DNA from: Takakia lepidozioides
Lineage: Eukaryota; Streptophyta; Takakiopsida; Takakiales; Takakiaceae
Assembly (NCBI GenBank): GCA_030704615.1
Contig: CM060732.1
Span: forward strand, 29,927,053-29,991,052
Direction: 5' to 3'
DNA: 64,000 bases
Below are positions 13,500 to 24,485 of the stretch, in pieces; positions within the stretch are counted from its first letter, which is position 1; every line of letters begins with the position of its first letter. Both the position numbers and the translations under genes were made by a program. The notes beneath the pieces were generated by a model. It was not told the origin of the DNA. It did no database searches and saw nothing but the letters and a program-made list of their open reading frames with translations.

Positions 13500-13830
13500 T
13501 TGCCTTTGGAGGATCTTTGGGGGGTCCTTTGAGGAGCTTTTATAAGACACTTGAAGAGCTCTTGAAGGGGTGTTTGGAGGACTGTTCGGAGGACTATTGG
13601 GGGTCCTTGAAGACCAATATTTGGCAAACATTTGGAGCCTTTGGAGGGCTATTTGGAGGACTATTTTGGGGTCCTTGGAGGCTAATATTTGGCGAGCTTA
13701 AGGAGTCTTTGGCGACTTGTCTGAAGGACTTTTTGGGGTTCTTGAGGGCCAAGATTTGCAGGCTTTGGGGCCTTAGTGAGATTGTTGAGAGACATCTTGA
13801 GGGCTCTTGGAGAGTTATTTGAGAGACCCT
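13500..13830 (+). repeat. Degenerate tandem repeat around GGAGGACT...GGGGTCCTTG
   Basis: Units containing TTTGGAGGACTATT, GGGGTCCTTGAAG and AATATTTGGC recur about every 80-90 bp, with drift. It lies directly after the preceding 50-bp tandem array, in the presumed retrotransposon leader. Confidence 0.55.
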
Positions 13831-14284
13831 GGAAGGTAGTTCTGTCTGTTGGTCATGAGCAAGAGCGTTTAGAGATAGGGGGAGACTAGTGGGATAAAAG
13901 CATTCTGGGATTAGGAATTGCTTTAGTCTCTCTTTCCTGTAGTCTTCCACCCTCTATGTAGGCCAAAACCTTTCCGTAGGTGGAGGCAAGAGTCAGTCTG
14001 GGTTTGGGCTGGGGTGTCTTGCAGGAGTGACACTGTGGAGTGTTTTTGGTGTGGGGGAGTTACTGTTTTGATTTGCTTGTGCTTGGATCCTCTCCACACC
14101 TGCATTCTTGATTGTGCGCCATGTTAGTTTTGTGTGGGCGCTTGTTTTTATAGGAGGTTGGTCCGGATTTGATCACCGGTCAATCCTAGAACGTGCTGTC
14201 GGTGGTGAGGCTGGGGTGATGACCAATCAGACCATCATTATTATCTTATGGTGAGGCTGGGTTGATGACCAGCAGACCATATGA

Positions 14285-15536
14285 GTGTTTGCGGTGGATG
14301 CAGGTGCAGGTGCAGGTTTATGTTATAAACCTAGTAGTCTAAGCCATAAGCTGCAACAGGTTCTCTACCCGGTTACCTTGTGGATTAGAGACAAGTTTAC
14401 AACAGGTGTGGTTGTGAGTTTCATCACGGAGGTGCCACCAGTTGCTGAGGAGAGTGTCGGTACGAGCACCAGCGATACTAGTGGGTATACAAGACGATGT
14501 GTGCGGTCTAGGCCACCTTCACCTTCAATGTCTTATGAGGAAGGTTCAGACTCAGAGTTAGGAGGATTCTCGCCGAGGGTGCAAGCCATTTCCGTGCCAT
14601 TGTTGTGGGATACGATGGAGGAAATGTATGGAGCTACCAAGGGGCCACGTCGGTACTCGGGAGCTGTAGGCACCATCGAGCTTGATGATTTCATACAGGA
14701 GTTTGATAGTTGGTGTGATTTGCAGCAGATACGCAATCCACAACTATTTACGCTTTTTATGGCGTGGAAGGGGCTGTTTCAACACCTTGAGGGGCCGCCT
14801 ATAGATGACTACCATGAGTTTAGGCGGGCAAATGCGGTGGAGATTGAGGAGTGGCGACAATATTGGTCACCTAACTATATCTCCATCACTAGAGGCACAA
14901 GGGCAGCGGCGACACCAGCAGCTACACCAACATTCCCAACTGCAAGCACTAGTAGTGGAACAAGTAAGATGGAGCTGGGAAATCCACTCAAGCTCCTGCT
15001 GCAGCACCAGCACATGTGCCTGCCTTTAACCCAGTTGTGGAGTTCTTCGAGGAGTTAAGGAGAAACTACCAGGGAATAAGGACAAAGAAGTTGCGGAGCT
15101 TGCAAGAGTTCCAGTGGAGGCCTACTGAGAGTTTGAGGGAGGCTTACACACGCATGAGGCAATTGATAAATGTGACCCAAGGGGTTACGGAAGCTCAAGC
15201 TGTCCAATTCTGGTATGGATATTGGACAAGGAGCTGAGGAGAAGGGTGCGGGATGCAACTCTCCTACAAGTGGCCCAACCCCACTTAGCAAACGTGTTTT
15301 TGCTGGCAGAGCAGATAGAGCTCAATATGGTGGAGGAGCAAGTGGTCATGGTGGGGTTTGGTAAGGAGACACAACGAAGTGGAGCTCCTAGCCAACAACA
15401 ACCACTACCCCAACATGCTTAAGGCAACAAGGGGGCTCAGGTGTTGGGTCATGCAATGGATCTAAATTGCTTGACATGGGTCATTGGCTTGTGCATGGCT
15501 GAGCAACGGAGATTGCAAGCATTGATGGCTACTTCT
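14285..15536 (+). pseudogene. Ty3/gypsy gag region, frameshifted, 5' part
   Basis: Three successive frames (14285-15058, 15016-15237, 15222-15536) read as one Gag-like protein broken by two frameshifts. Features include ELDDFIQEFDSWCDLQQIRN near the start of the structured part, then FFEELRRNYQGI and SLREAYTRMRQL, typical of plant retrotransposon Gag (PF03732-like). The frame is interrupted at 15536 by the CACTA insertion and resumes at 22140 in the same frame: ALMATS on the left joins ALPLDSASS on the right once one copy of the TCT duplication is removed. No zinc knuckle or protease is recognisable. Confidence 0.7.
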
Positions 15537-16412
15537 CACTAGAAGCATTCGTGTCTTTTCCAAATCGACTGCATGTCCAAAACCACTGAGGGAACAACTT
15601 TGAGATGATTGTTACTACTGCACAGTCGTAACGGATAAATTCGCATTTCTAATGGCGGATAGAAGTTGCATCAATGACTCCGCAGTCGGCGCAATATTCG
15701 CGGTGATTTAATTCAATTAAGTTTTTTTTTTCTTATTCTTAAAAACAGCAATTACAAGTGGTTTTAAGCACTAGAGAACGACTCTTAATAACTAGGCATT
15801 CATTGCACACCCTATTCAAAAATGGAATTTTTATAAGTGCTCCACATGGCTCATGACGTGGAATATTTTAATATATTTTAGGGCTCGTGTGGCTCGTAGA
15901 GATTGTTCTAATCGTCGGATGTAAAATGATCTAAGGGTGGAAGAGTAACTTTGTCTTTTGCCTGAATTTGTCTAAGTGTTGGGAGAGGGATGGAGGCTTG
16001 GGAGAGAGACGAGCAAGTGATGCGAGAAGGACGAAGACCAAATCGAGGCCCATGTCCTGTTGTTGCAAGCGTTTATGGCGTCAGGGGCGCATTATGTGCA
16101 AATGTGGGCTCTTGGCTCCCCTTTGTACCATGATTTATTCTTCCTGATAATCACAAAGGTCTTGGGGGAATCAGCTTGGTCTTAGCAGCCCATATTTTAA
16201 TCTCTGCCCGCTCAGGTGCACCGTGGTGGATCTTACGGACCAATCCCACATTACTTGACTATAGATACAAGCAGCACGCACAAGAGGTCTTCTTGGGTTC
16301 ATGGTCAGTCTAATCCGCAATGGGTCATGACACAAGGTAGAGGACAATGTGGTGGGGGCACCTTCTTTTTCGAACTATTTCAGCCTGTTTTGCCGAGATG
16401 TAGTGTCGTGGA

Positions 16413-17250
16413 GTGCGATGTTTGCAGGGTATGCACAGCAGGACGTGGGATGGGGCTTTGGAGACCTATGAAGTTGCGAAGGGAGAGTTTGATAACATGG
16501 CTGAACGAGATGTTGTCTCATGGAACACGCTGAATCTCGCAAGATATGGCCAGCATGTGTTTGGGATGAGGGCATTGGAGACATATGAGCAAATGTTGCG
16601 AGAAGGGGTGTAGCCTGACCGGGTCACGTTCATTTGTGTTTGCAATGCATGTGCAAACCTGGCAGCCCTGGAGACTTGGAGACCTGACAAAAAGGGCAAA
16701 GAGGTCCATCGTGACATCGTCAAAGCTGGAACTGTACCAGATGTAACAATACCTCGTCGACATATATGCCAAACGTGGGAGCATTCCCTTGTGGACAAGG
16801 AGTGTTCAACAATATGGTTGAGCGAAATGTGGTGTGGTGGAACGTGATGATCGCAGGACATGCACAACATGGGCGGGGATTGCGGGTTTTGGAGACCTAT
16901 GAGCAAATGATGTGGTCTAGGAGGTGAAGCCTAAGCACATTACGTTTGTTTGTGTTTGTAGTGCATGTGCGAGCTGTTGGAGAAGGGCAAAGAGGTCCAT
17001 GGTTGCATCGTCAAAGCTGGAGTTGTGGTAGATGTCATTCTGAACATGAATACCCTTCTGGATAGGGAGTGTTTAACAATATGGCTGAGCGAAATGTGGT
17101 GTCGTGGAAAGTGATGATCGCAGGACATGCACAACAGGGGCGGGGATTGCAGGTTTTGGAGACCTATGAGCAGTTGATGTGGAGGGGGTGAAGTCCAACC
17201 ACATTACGTTCAGAGAGTTCAAATGCCTCTCCACCATGACCTTGCTTAGC
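16413..17250 (+). pseudogene. Captured PPR gene fragments in CACTA copy A
   Basis: Pieces of a PLS-type pentatricopeptide repeat protein are readable with stops and shifts: NMAERDVVSWNTLN, GMRALETYEQMLREGV then a TAG, PDRVTFICVCNACANLAALE, GKEVHRDIVKAGTVPDVT, and a second set ending GKEVHGCIVKAG. The pattern (RDVVSWN, EAL-YE-M, PD-TF--V--AC, GKEVH) is that of PPR proteins that bind organellar RNA. At least three repeat-length sections are near-duplicates of one another, so the fragment seems amplified inside the element. It cannot encode a working protein. Confidence 0.75.
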
Positions 17251-17829
17251 TAACCATGCCTTGCTGATGTTGTTGTCTTGCACTTGAGCTGTTTTTGGAC
17301 ACTGGCTGGAACATCGACAAGGCGGCTCTGCTTGAGAGAGAAATCAGCTTGAATGCAGGGGCAGATTTTGAGATCACAATCACCACTCAGAACGCTGTTC
17401 TTTGCACCCGCATGGCATGTCAGCATGCATATCAGCCCAAAACTCATTACTCCGTGAGCCTTCCACTGCCGGAGTGTGCCCGTTCAAGCCAGATCTTCGA
17501 AACGCAGGATGGAACGGGGTTTTGAAACCAGCATTGCCCAACTGGATACCCAATTCAGCTCCGCATCTTGGTCCATTCAGCTGCTGCACATTGTGAAGTT
17601 TTCTGCCCGTTCACCGCAAGTTGAAGAAGGAGTATTCTTAAAACACGGGTACTCATAATCTAAAATGGCTCCAGCTTATGTTGCTTGAGTGCAAATATGA
17701 GTGTGGTTGGCTTGGCAACTTTACATCTGGTCCATCCCACTCCATATGATGAGCAGGTTCAGCTTGACTTCTCTCACACAAGAGTCGCTGCCAAGATAGG
17801 GTTTGCTACCCTGGATGACTTCCCGTTGT

Positions 17830-19421
17830 TGTTCTGGGCTGCAACATACAATTAATCTGGCCCATGGCGAGGGCCTTGCCTTCCCCAATCATCTGTAAAG
17901 TCCTGTGAAATTGTTTTTGTGGGCAGTTTGTAAGCAGTGGGCAGCGATGGTGGGGCTGTTGTAGGATTTGATGAACCAATGCCGTGTACTGACAGCAACC
18001 CCTCATCTCTTATGCAAGCATTCAACAAGCCAAGTTGACTGCAGAGCATATTCAGCCCCCCATGTTCTAGTTGCCTAATGTCTTCATCTCCTGGGCAGAG
18101 GCATTTTCCAGGTCTCCATCTGTGATGACACACTATCTTCTCATGTGTTCAGCTTCTGGTCTTGCTCTTGTTTGCACCACCCCAATGAAGGGCAGTTCCC
18201 ACCTGCTTGATTCTCTTCATATGGTTGTCTTGGCAGGGTTTCCCACAACCGCCTTTCCTTTTCAGACTGCCAGTCATTAGCCTCGTTCTCCAATGCTTCA
18301 CTTCCTTCCCAAGTGAAGTGCTCTCCTCTTTATGCTTCAACGACCCTGCAGGTGTCTTTTCCTCCTTCATCTCCCGTGTGCTTTCGATGAATGAGCACTG
18401 ATTTGCATCTGTTGGCAACACTTACGGTGTCCCTTTCCTTGCATGCCACTGCAGGCCCATCATTGACTTCTTGGCAAGGAAGTCTCCTCCTTCTCCCTCA
18501 TTTTCTGGCTCTGTTGGTGCCCCACTCACCATGCTATCAGGGCTGCATTTATTTCGTGGTCTTGCGCCAGCCAAGGGCGATCTTCACTGGTCCAATTGTT
18601 GGCAGGCACTGATTGGAGTTCTTCTTGGCAGAGTCTCCCACGAGCTCCCATCAGTTTCAGGCATCAGGTTTTCTACCCTGCCCTTCCCCTTTTCATAAGC
18701 GAGGTGCCTATCTTCCTCCCTTTCACTCTTCAGCCTCTCAGGCAGATTTTTCTTCATGCGATTGCTGCTCCCATACTTCCAGTCCTTGTTTAATTTTCTC
18801 CAACCATCACCCTCAGATTTGACAAGGTATTGCTGCCCTTCCTTGTGTCTTTCCTCACTCCCAGCTGCTGGTTTTATCCCAGATTCACCTCTCATCCTTA
18901 CCTGGGGTTTTGCTTGCCAACAGCCCTTTGTTGTGGGGAACTTCAACGAAAGGCAACATCTCATTCTCAGCTCCTGTTTTTGTACCTCTTTGCAGCAGTC
19001 CAGCCTCGGGTGCCTCACTTTCTGATTGCTGGGTTGCATTCTTCGACCGCCAACCTTTGACAGGAAAGTGTGCTCCCTCTTCCTCATTTTCTACTGGTTC
19101 CCTTGATGCTTCACCTCGTATGTCTTCCTCCTCATTTTTTAGCAGCAGCTCCCATGCCTGAATTGCTATTTTTCCTCGTAGTTGATCTTGTGCTCTTTTT
19201 TTTCTCCGTAGCTTAATCAACTGTTTTGTCTTGGCAGCTCCCTTGCCATGAGTGCCTTGTCTCACTGCATCTCCCTTGGCTGCCCACCATCCGTGGAGTC
19301 TTTCTTGCACTATTCTGACCCTCGTTGGCATGCACTTTGCTGCGATGCCCCACATGTATTTGTTGCTCCCTTTAATCATCAACATAGTGCACATGGAAGA
19401 TGGAAGATGGTTTGTACACAT
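17830..19421 (-). pseudogene. Unidentified long frame in CACTA copy A
   Basis: On the minus strand from 19421 down to about 17830 a lysine/glutamate-rich protein can be followed through several frames and stops. It is colinear with a better preserved version in copy B (58362-60525, plus). Shared stretches include YMWGIAAKCMPTRV, GKGAAKTKQLIKLRRKKRAQ, AIQAWELLLK, KLNKDWKYGSSNRMKKNLPE and GWCKQEQDQKLN. I do not recognise a family. It may be an accessory transposon gene or another captured host gene. Confidence 0.5.
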
Positions 19422-19460
19422 GGAAGATGGAAGATAAATTCATGGTTTGTACACATGCAT

Positions 19461-19530
19461 GGATAGCTGAAGGACCAGGGATAGAGTGTGGGTCCAGATT
19501 CATAAGAGGGCCGGATTTCAAGTGAAGAAG
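19461..19530 (+). pseudogene. Partial third copy of the OSB second exon in CACTA copy A
   Basis: ATTCATAAGAGGGCCGGATTTCAAG at about 19498-19522 repeats the intron end and PDF-motif exon seen at 20691. It is preceded by the same CATGGATAGCTGAAGGA...GTGGGTCCAG intron tail, and the frame stops soon after. Confidence 0.5.
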
Positions 19531-20432
19531 ATGTACGATCGACATCCAGACAAAGAAGATTAACACTTCGATAAGGTATGATCTGGACTGAATATGTTGT
19601 CTTCATGGCTGACGTGAGGCTTTTCACAGATTCTCACCTCTTTGTCATGGTAGGCATGATGGTACATCCACAAGCTGTAGTGCCTTTGGATGAGAAGCAG
19701 TCCCCTCACAAAGTATACCGCTCGTTTTCTCAAGAGCATACCAATTCTTTGCCTGCTAGAACGTATCCTTTTCACTCTGAAACAGAATCCACTTGTCATG
19801 TAGGGTTGGAGTAGCCCTGCCTGAGTTACCATCACACCCTCTCTTATTGTGTGGGCAACAACCTGATATTACCATGATTGATTATTTTCAAGATCTTCAG
19901 GAACACTCAATCAGCTGACATGATTGTTGTTAGCTGTGTCAAGCCGCAATCTCAAGCTTAGAATGGAACCTCAAGGCTGGCTTGGTAGAGCAGGACTATT
20001 CCCCTTTGGTGCTTATTACATGTATTCTTACCTCTGGGTGCAATTTTGTATCATGGGCTAGAATGGATAATTTGATGTTGAATTGTGTATCATTAGAATG
20101 GTTTTGTTGTTTGTAAGAAAGGTGTTTTGTAAGTTTTGTAGTTGGTTGCAAAGTGCTTTTCGTGAGTTTCATCCATAAACGTGTGTTAAAATGTTTGGCT
20201 TTAGAACAGTTATGTTTTGATAGCTTTCATAGTTATGACTACTAATGACTACTAATGAAGGCACCTTCTTCAATTTCACCTTGTTGTCCCCTCTTATCAG
20301 AATCGCCCCTAATTATTCATGTCTGAATTCTGCAAGTTAGCTGGTTGAGTGAAGCTTTGATAGTTTGGAGTGACTTTGACATGATTCTGCTAATGTGACA
20401 ACAAGAAAGTATCAGAAACAGGTAACACAGAC

Positions 20433-20760
20433 GAGGAGAAGTTGTGGAATGAATACTTTTCTGACCCCAGTCAATGGTGGGACAATCGAGGCAAGAAGGT
20501 GAATGTTTGTTGGATTATAGAGAGTAGCAGATGCAATTGAGCGTAGGAACTAGTGTGATAAGTTGAGTTGGGTGCTTCCTAGAACAAGTCTAGGCTGTCA
20601 TCGTCAACCGATAGCAACAAGGCAAGGTTGTATGCATGATTCGTGCGAGGCATGGATAGCTGAAGGAGCAAGGATAGAGTGTGGGTGCAGATTCACCCAA
20701 GAGGGCCGGACTTCAAGCTCCAGATTAATTATGAAGCTACAAGAAACCTGCATGGGTAGA
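20433..20760 (+). pseudogene. Captured OSB PDF-motif fragment, unit 1, CACTA copy A
   Basis: The frame at 20433-20498 reads EEKLWNEYFSDPSQWWDNRG, then KK before a GTGAATG donor. After about 190 bp a GGTGCAG acceptor leads (20691) into IHPRGPDFKLQINYEA. Joined, the order LW-x-x-(F/Y)F-x-(N/D)P-x-x-WWDNR-x-x-K...PDFK is the PDF motif of OSB proteins, organellar single-stranded-DNA-binding proteins that limit mitochondrial recombination in Arabidopsis. The intron is retained, so genomic DNA was captured rather than cDNA. A stop follows, so it is non-functional as it stands. Confidence 0.7.
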
Positions 20761-20985
20761 TGGTCAACTGGCAGCAACGGCACAATTGATAAAATCAGAC
20801 ATTGTTAATGAAGGCATCTTCTTCAACACATTTCACCCTTTTTTTTTCCCTCTTATCAGAATCAGCCCAAAATTTCCATGTTGAATTATGCAAGTTAGCT
20901 GGTTGAATGAATCTAGTTTGGAGTGACTTTGACATGATACTGCTATGTGATAACAGGAAAGTATCAAAAAACAAGTAACAGACAT

Positions 20986-21335
20986 GAGGAGAAGCTGTGG
21001 AATGAATATTTTTCTGCCCCCAGTCAATGATGGGACAACCGAGGCAAAAAGGTGAATGCCTGCTACATTTCAGAGAATAGCAGACGCAATTGAGCATAGG
21101 AACTAGTGTGATAAGCTGAGTTGGGTGTTTCCTAGAACAAATGTAGGTTGTCATTGTCAGCTACTAGCAACAAAGCAAGGATGAATGCATGATTTGTGCA
21201 GGGGCATGGATAGCTGAAGGAGCAAGGATAGAGTGTGGTCCAGATTCATCCTAGAGGGCCAAATTTCAAGCACAAGATTACCTATGATTCCCTGTGGATC
21301 AATAACTACAAGAAACCTCCATGGGTAGATGGTCT
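20986..21335 (+). pseudogene. Captured OSB PDF-motif fragment, unit 2, CACTA copy A
   Basis: This is a direct tandem repeat of unit 1, offset by about 553 bp. The first exon reads EEKLWNEYFSAPSQ, then TGA in place of the first Trp of WWDNR. The second exon (from 21244) reads IHPRGPNFKHKITYDSLWIN followed by NYKKPPWVDG, which matches the C-terminal part of OSB PDF motifs (DFKHK-x-T-x-x-x-LW) better than unit 1 does. The donor GTGAATG and acceptor CCAG are kept. OSB proteins often carry several PDF motifs, so the two units may be original repeats or a later duplication. Confidence 0.7.
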
Positions 21336-21473
21336 ATTCCGTGGAACTCACTAAAGTCTTGCATTATGAGGATCAGAACTGCTTGGCAGCTTACTTGCAC
21401 AAGGCCTTGACCCTTAGGCAATCCCCAGAGCAGCAGTAGCTTTTGGGCTGCTTTTTTACTTTGTGTTTTTTAT

Positions 21474-21545
21474 TTTGTCCCATAAGCTCTTTGAGCTTTC
21501 CGCAGATGTAATAAAGTTCCATTTGTTTCATTTCATTTTGTTTCA
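21474..21545 (+). repeat. Dispersed repeat tail inside CACTA copy A
   Basis: TTTTGTCCCATAAGCTCTTT, then GAGCTTTCCGCAGATGTAAT, then AAAG and a tail of short TTTCATTTCATTT repeats. The same tail is found in kinase gene introns at 40279-40340 and 43477-43549, and in CACTA copy B. Confidence 0.6.
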
Positions 21546-22139
21546 TGGCATGTCTTTCATTGTTTGTGCATTTCTAATGCATGATTAGTTCACTTGTATG
21601 GCATTACATGCGTATGTATCAGTCGACTCACTACAAACACCAAAACTCCAAAGCATGAATCACTATGAATGATTGTTCAAGTAATTTTGAGCACTTCATT
21701 TAAAGTAGTAAAGCAGTGGTTGCGCCAACTTCCGCAATCGCAATTGCCACTGGGCATGTAGCACTGTAAGTTATGTGGTCACGTGGCAGCAGTGCTGCAC
21801 GTCCTGGCGCCGCCACGTCGGTGTCCACATCGTCGTCCACGTCCACGTCCATGTGTCACCGCGCTCCGGTGAGTCGGTCCACTCATCCGGAGGGAAAAGT
21901 CAAAGTCAGCCCAAAATGTCAGACACACGGGCGGCCCGCCTGGTTACGCCACGTGGTTCTTCAGCATTAATCGTTGAGCAGTTGTTCGCGCATCTGCGTC
22001 CTTTACCACTCCAATCATTGGATGTCCAACCCAACTACCACGTCTGTTGTAACTTCATGTTGATCCCAGTTTTTTGACTTTTACGACTCAAAATGAGTCG
22101 TTACCCCAGTGGTAAATGACACGAATGCTTCTAGTGTCT

Positions 22140-23325
22140 GCACTCCCATTGGATAGTGCATCCTCCCTGCCAACCGGGACGGTTGAGGCAGTGAGTGGGG
22201 GCGAGCACATGATAGTGGGTTGCAAACACCCATGGCAGATATGGGATGAGATGCGCAAAGAGAGAGTCATTGGATCTCTCAAGCAGCAGTATGAGGAGTG
22301 GGGAGAGCCATGGACTGAGGATCAGTTGGAGGCCAAGGTGGCCAAGGTTTTTGAAGAGGTTGAGGATGTTTCTTGCGCAGAGGATGTTCTCAAGGTGGCT
22401 AGCGGAGCAAGTGGAGGCTACGCCACAGTCAGATTGGGCGGACAAGGCCCAAGAGGTTGCTATCTAGCAACCAAATGATGCGTCTTCTACCTCCAAGCTT
22501 GGTGTACCCAAGGTTGCAGTCACTGAGGACAATTGGGAACCAGATGTTGGACCTGCAGTCACCGGAGGAGAAAGACAGAGGATCCAGCGATTTCTAAGGG
22601 CTTATAGAAATTGCTTTGCCTTCGGTTTGAAGGATTTGGGGAGTTTGAAGGGTCAGGAGATTCGTATTGATTTAACAAGTGACACGCCAATTTTTCGAAG
22701 GCCCTACCGGTATAGTGACATGGAAAGGTCATTGATCCAGTCACGGACTATGGAGTTGTTCGAGGCTGGATTGGTAGAGTTGTCAAGCGGGGAGTATGCC
22801 TCGGCAACAGTGATGCCAGCTAAGAAGGATATCTATGGCAATTGGACAGAAAGGAGGATGTGTGGGGACTACCGTCCTGTGAACCGTCAGACTAAGTCCG
22901 ATAGATATGTCATACCAACTCTAGAGGAGATCTTTGATGCCATTGGGCATGCAAAGGTGTTTAGCACATTGGACTTGCGATCCGGTTACCACCAGTTGCC
23001 AATCAAAGAGGCTGACAAGCAAAAGACGGCATTCTGGGGGATTGACCAACATGGGAAGGATTTCTTGTACCAATGGCGGTTCCTACCGTTTGGGTTGAAG
23101 AATGCTCCTGCAGAGTTTCAGAGGGTCATGGACAAGATTCTCGCGGGGCTAGATTTCGCTCGGTGCTACATTGATGACATCATCGTCTTTAGTGCTACGG
23201 TTGAGGAGCATGAGAGACACCTTCAGATGGTGTTTGAGCGCTTGAGAGCGCATGGATTGAAATTGCACCCTGGGAAGTGCAAGTTCTTCTACAACCAGAT
23301 TGAGTATCTAGGCCACATGATATAC
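22140..23325 (+). pseudogene. Ty3/gypsy gag-pol, reverse transcriptase part
   Basis: The gag frame resumes at 22140. A long open frame at 22627-23325 is a Ty3-type reverse transcriptase: SATVMPAKKD, MCGDYRPVNRQT, FSTLDLRSGYHQLPI, FLPFGLKNAPAEFQRVMD, and the catalytic box CYIDDIIVFS. It ends abruptly after GHMIY, where the next CACTA element begins; the second gypsy copy at 32391 continues PGGLGVQKTK at that point. RNase H and integrase are absent, so the element cannot move on its own. Confidence 0.85.
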
Positions 23326-24130
23326 CACTAGAAGAAAAACGCGGAATAACCACTTTGTTAACCACTCATTTTGAGTGGTGAAAGACACTAAACCACTCTG
23401 GCCCTAGAGTGATGAAGAACTAGTGCATTAGGACAAGTGAGTGGTAAAAGACATTACGTGGCACTGGTGGTTAAGGACAGTGGTTCGAACCACTCACGTC
23501 CGGGTCCACCTGTTAGCTGACGTGTCACAGTGGTAAATTAACCACTGTGACGTGTCATTGAGGTAAACCAACCACTTATGACGTGTCACAGTGGTAAACT
23601 GACGTGTCATAGTGGTAAAGTAACCACTTCCATTTTGTAGTGGAGACGTGTAAGCCGGTAGTCCGTGGATGATATTGGAGATTATGTCGACACGTGGCGA
23701 CACTCTCAGCATGGACACGTGTTGTGTGTCAGTGCTACGAAATGGATGGAGTGAAAAATTCAATGACTTTCGAAACCACTTGTTGAGTGACCACAAAATG
23801 ACTCATAGAGTCATTCTATGAAAACTGAGAATATACAATATCACTCACAAAGTGGTTATGTGAGTGGATGACGTCTCTCAGCAGGTCATTGGAATGATTA
23901 CCCACAGAGTGGTGTGTAAGCTATTTGAGTCATTCTCTCTCTAAGTGGGAACTATGGATTGGAGTCATTACTAACAGAGTGGTGTGTAAGTGATTAGGAA
24001 TACCACTGGAGGAATTCATACCACTAGTACAGTAATATATATGTGACTACTTATACCACTATGCAAGTGGTAATGTAGGCAATTGTGTGCATTTGGCTCT
24101 CCCACAGTTTTAAATTATACCACTATTACA
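23326..24130. repeat. CACTA subterminal repeat array (CCACT / AGTGG)
   Basis: Dozens of short direct and inverted copies of ACCACT and AGTGGT occur, including the palindrome ACCACTCATTTTGAGTGGT near 23356 and repeated TGACGTGTCACAGTGGTAAA near 23520-23600. Such arrays bind the TNPA-type transposase in En/Spm elements; that function here is inferred from position. Confidence 0.8.
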
Positions 24131-24485
24131 ATGATGTGAAAGTGATTATGAACATGACTAGAGGAACACATACCACAAGTGTAGTGTCTAAAGAAGTACC
24201 ATTGGGGATTCAAGCTCCACAAAATAGAATAGAATCCCAGAGAGTTAAGTGCTGGAACACTGTCAACAAAATCCAGCCATGATAAAAGCACTAAGCCTAA
24301 CTTGTACACAGCGTCTCCACATGCATGCTAGGAACATTGAACTGCTTTCATGCCTTCTTCTCACTGCCAACAATGTCTATGCCCGGGCGAACGAAATCTA
24401 AGCCATCTTCATGTTCTTCTCTGGCCAAAGACAATTCAGACCAACGACATCATCCAACATTGTTTGCGGTGGGACCTCTTCCTCG

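Larger units (their letters stand above)
12540..14284 (+). repeat. Probable LTR and leader of the Ty3/gypsy element
   Basis: The gag-like frame begins at 14285. The 1.7 kb before it is non-coding and repeat-rich, as expected of a 5' LTR plus leader, and contains TGTTGGGACTTC near 12554 as a candidate LTR start. The 3' LTR is not present in recognisable form, so neither LTR boundary nor primer-binding site can be fixed. Confidence 0.35.
15537..22136 (+). mobile_element. Non-autonomous CACTA (En/Spm) element, copy A
   Basis: The element is 6600 bp. It starts CACTAGAAGCATTCGTGTC at 15537 and ends with the exact inverse at 22118-22136. It is flanked by TCT at 15534-15536 and 22137-22139, the 3-bp duplication expected of CACTA elements. 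No transposase (TNP2/TNPD) domain is visible. The right subterminal part (21780-21960) is rich in ACGTGG/CCACGT motifs. The interior holds PPR fragments, OSB fragments and an unidentified long frame. A related copy lies in opposite orientation at 55885-62199. It sits inside a gypsy gag sequence, so it is younger than that element. Confidence 0.93.

Noticed and set aside
18071-19161. Several overlapping plus-strand frames in CACTA copy A
   Set aside because: They are antisense shadows of the minus-strand frame that is conserved, in sense, in copy B.
22116-22478. Frame starting in the CACTA right terminus
   Set aside because: The first residues come from the transposon end; the remainder is the interrupted gypsy gag frame.
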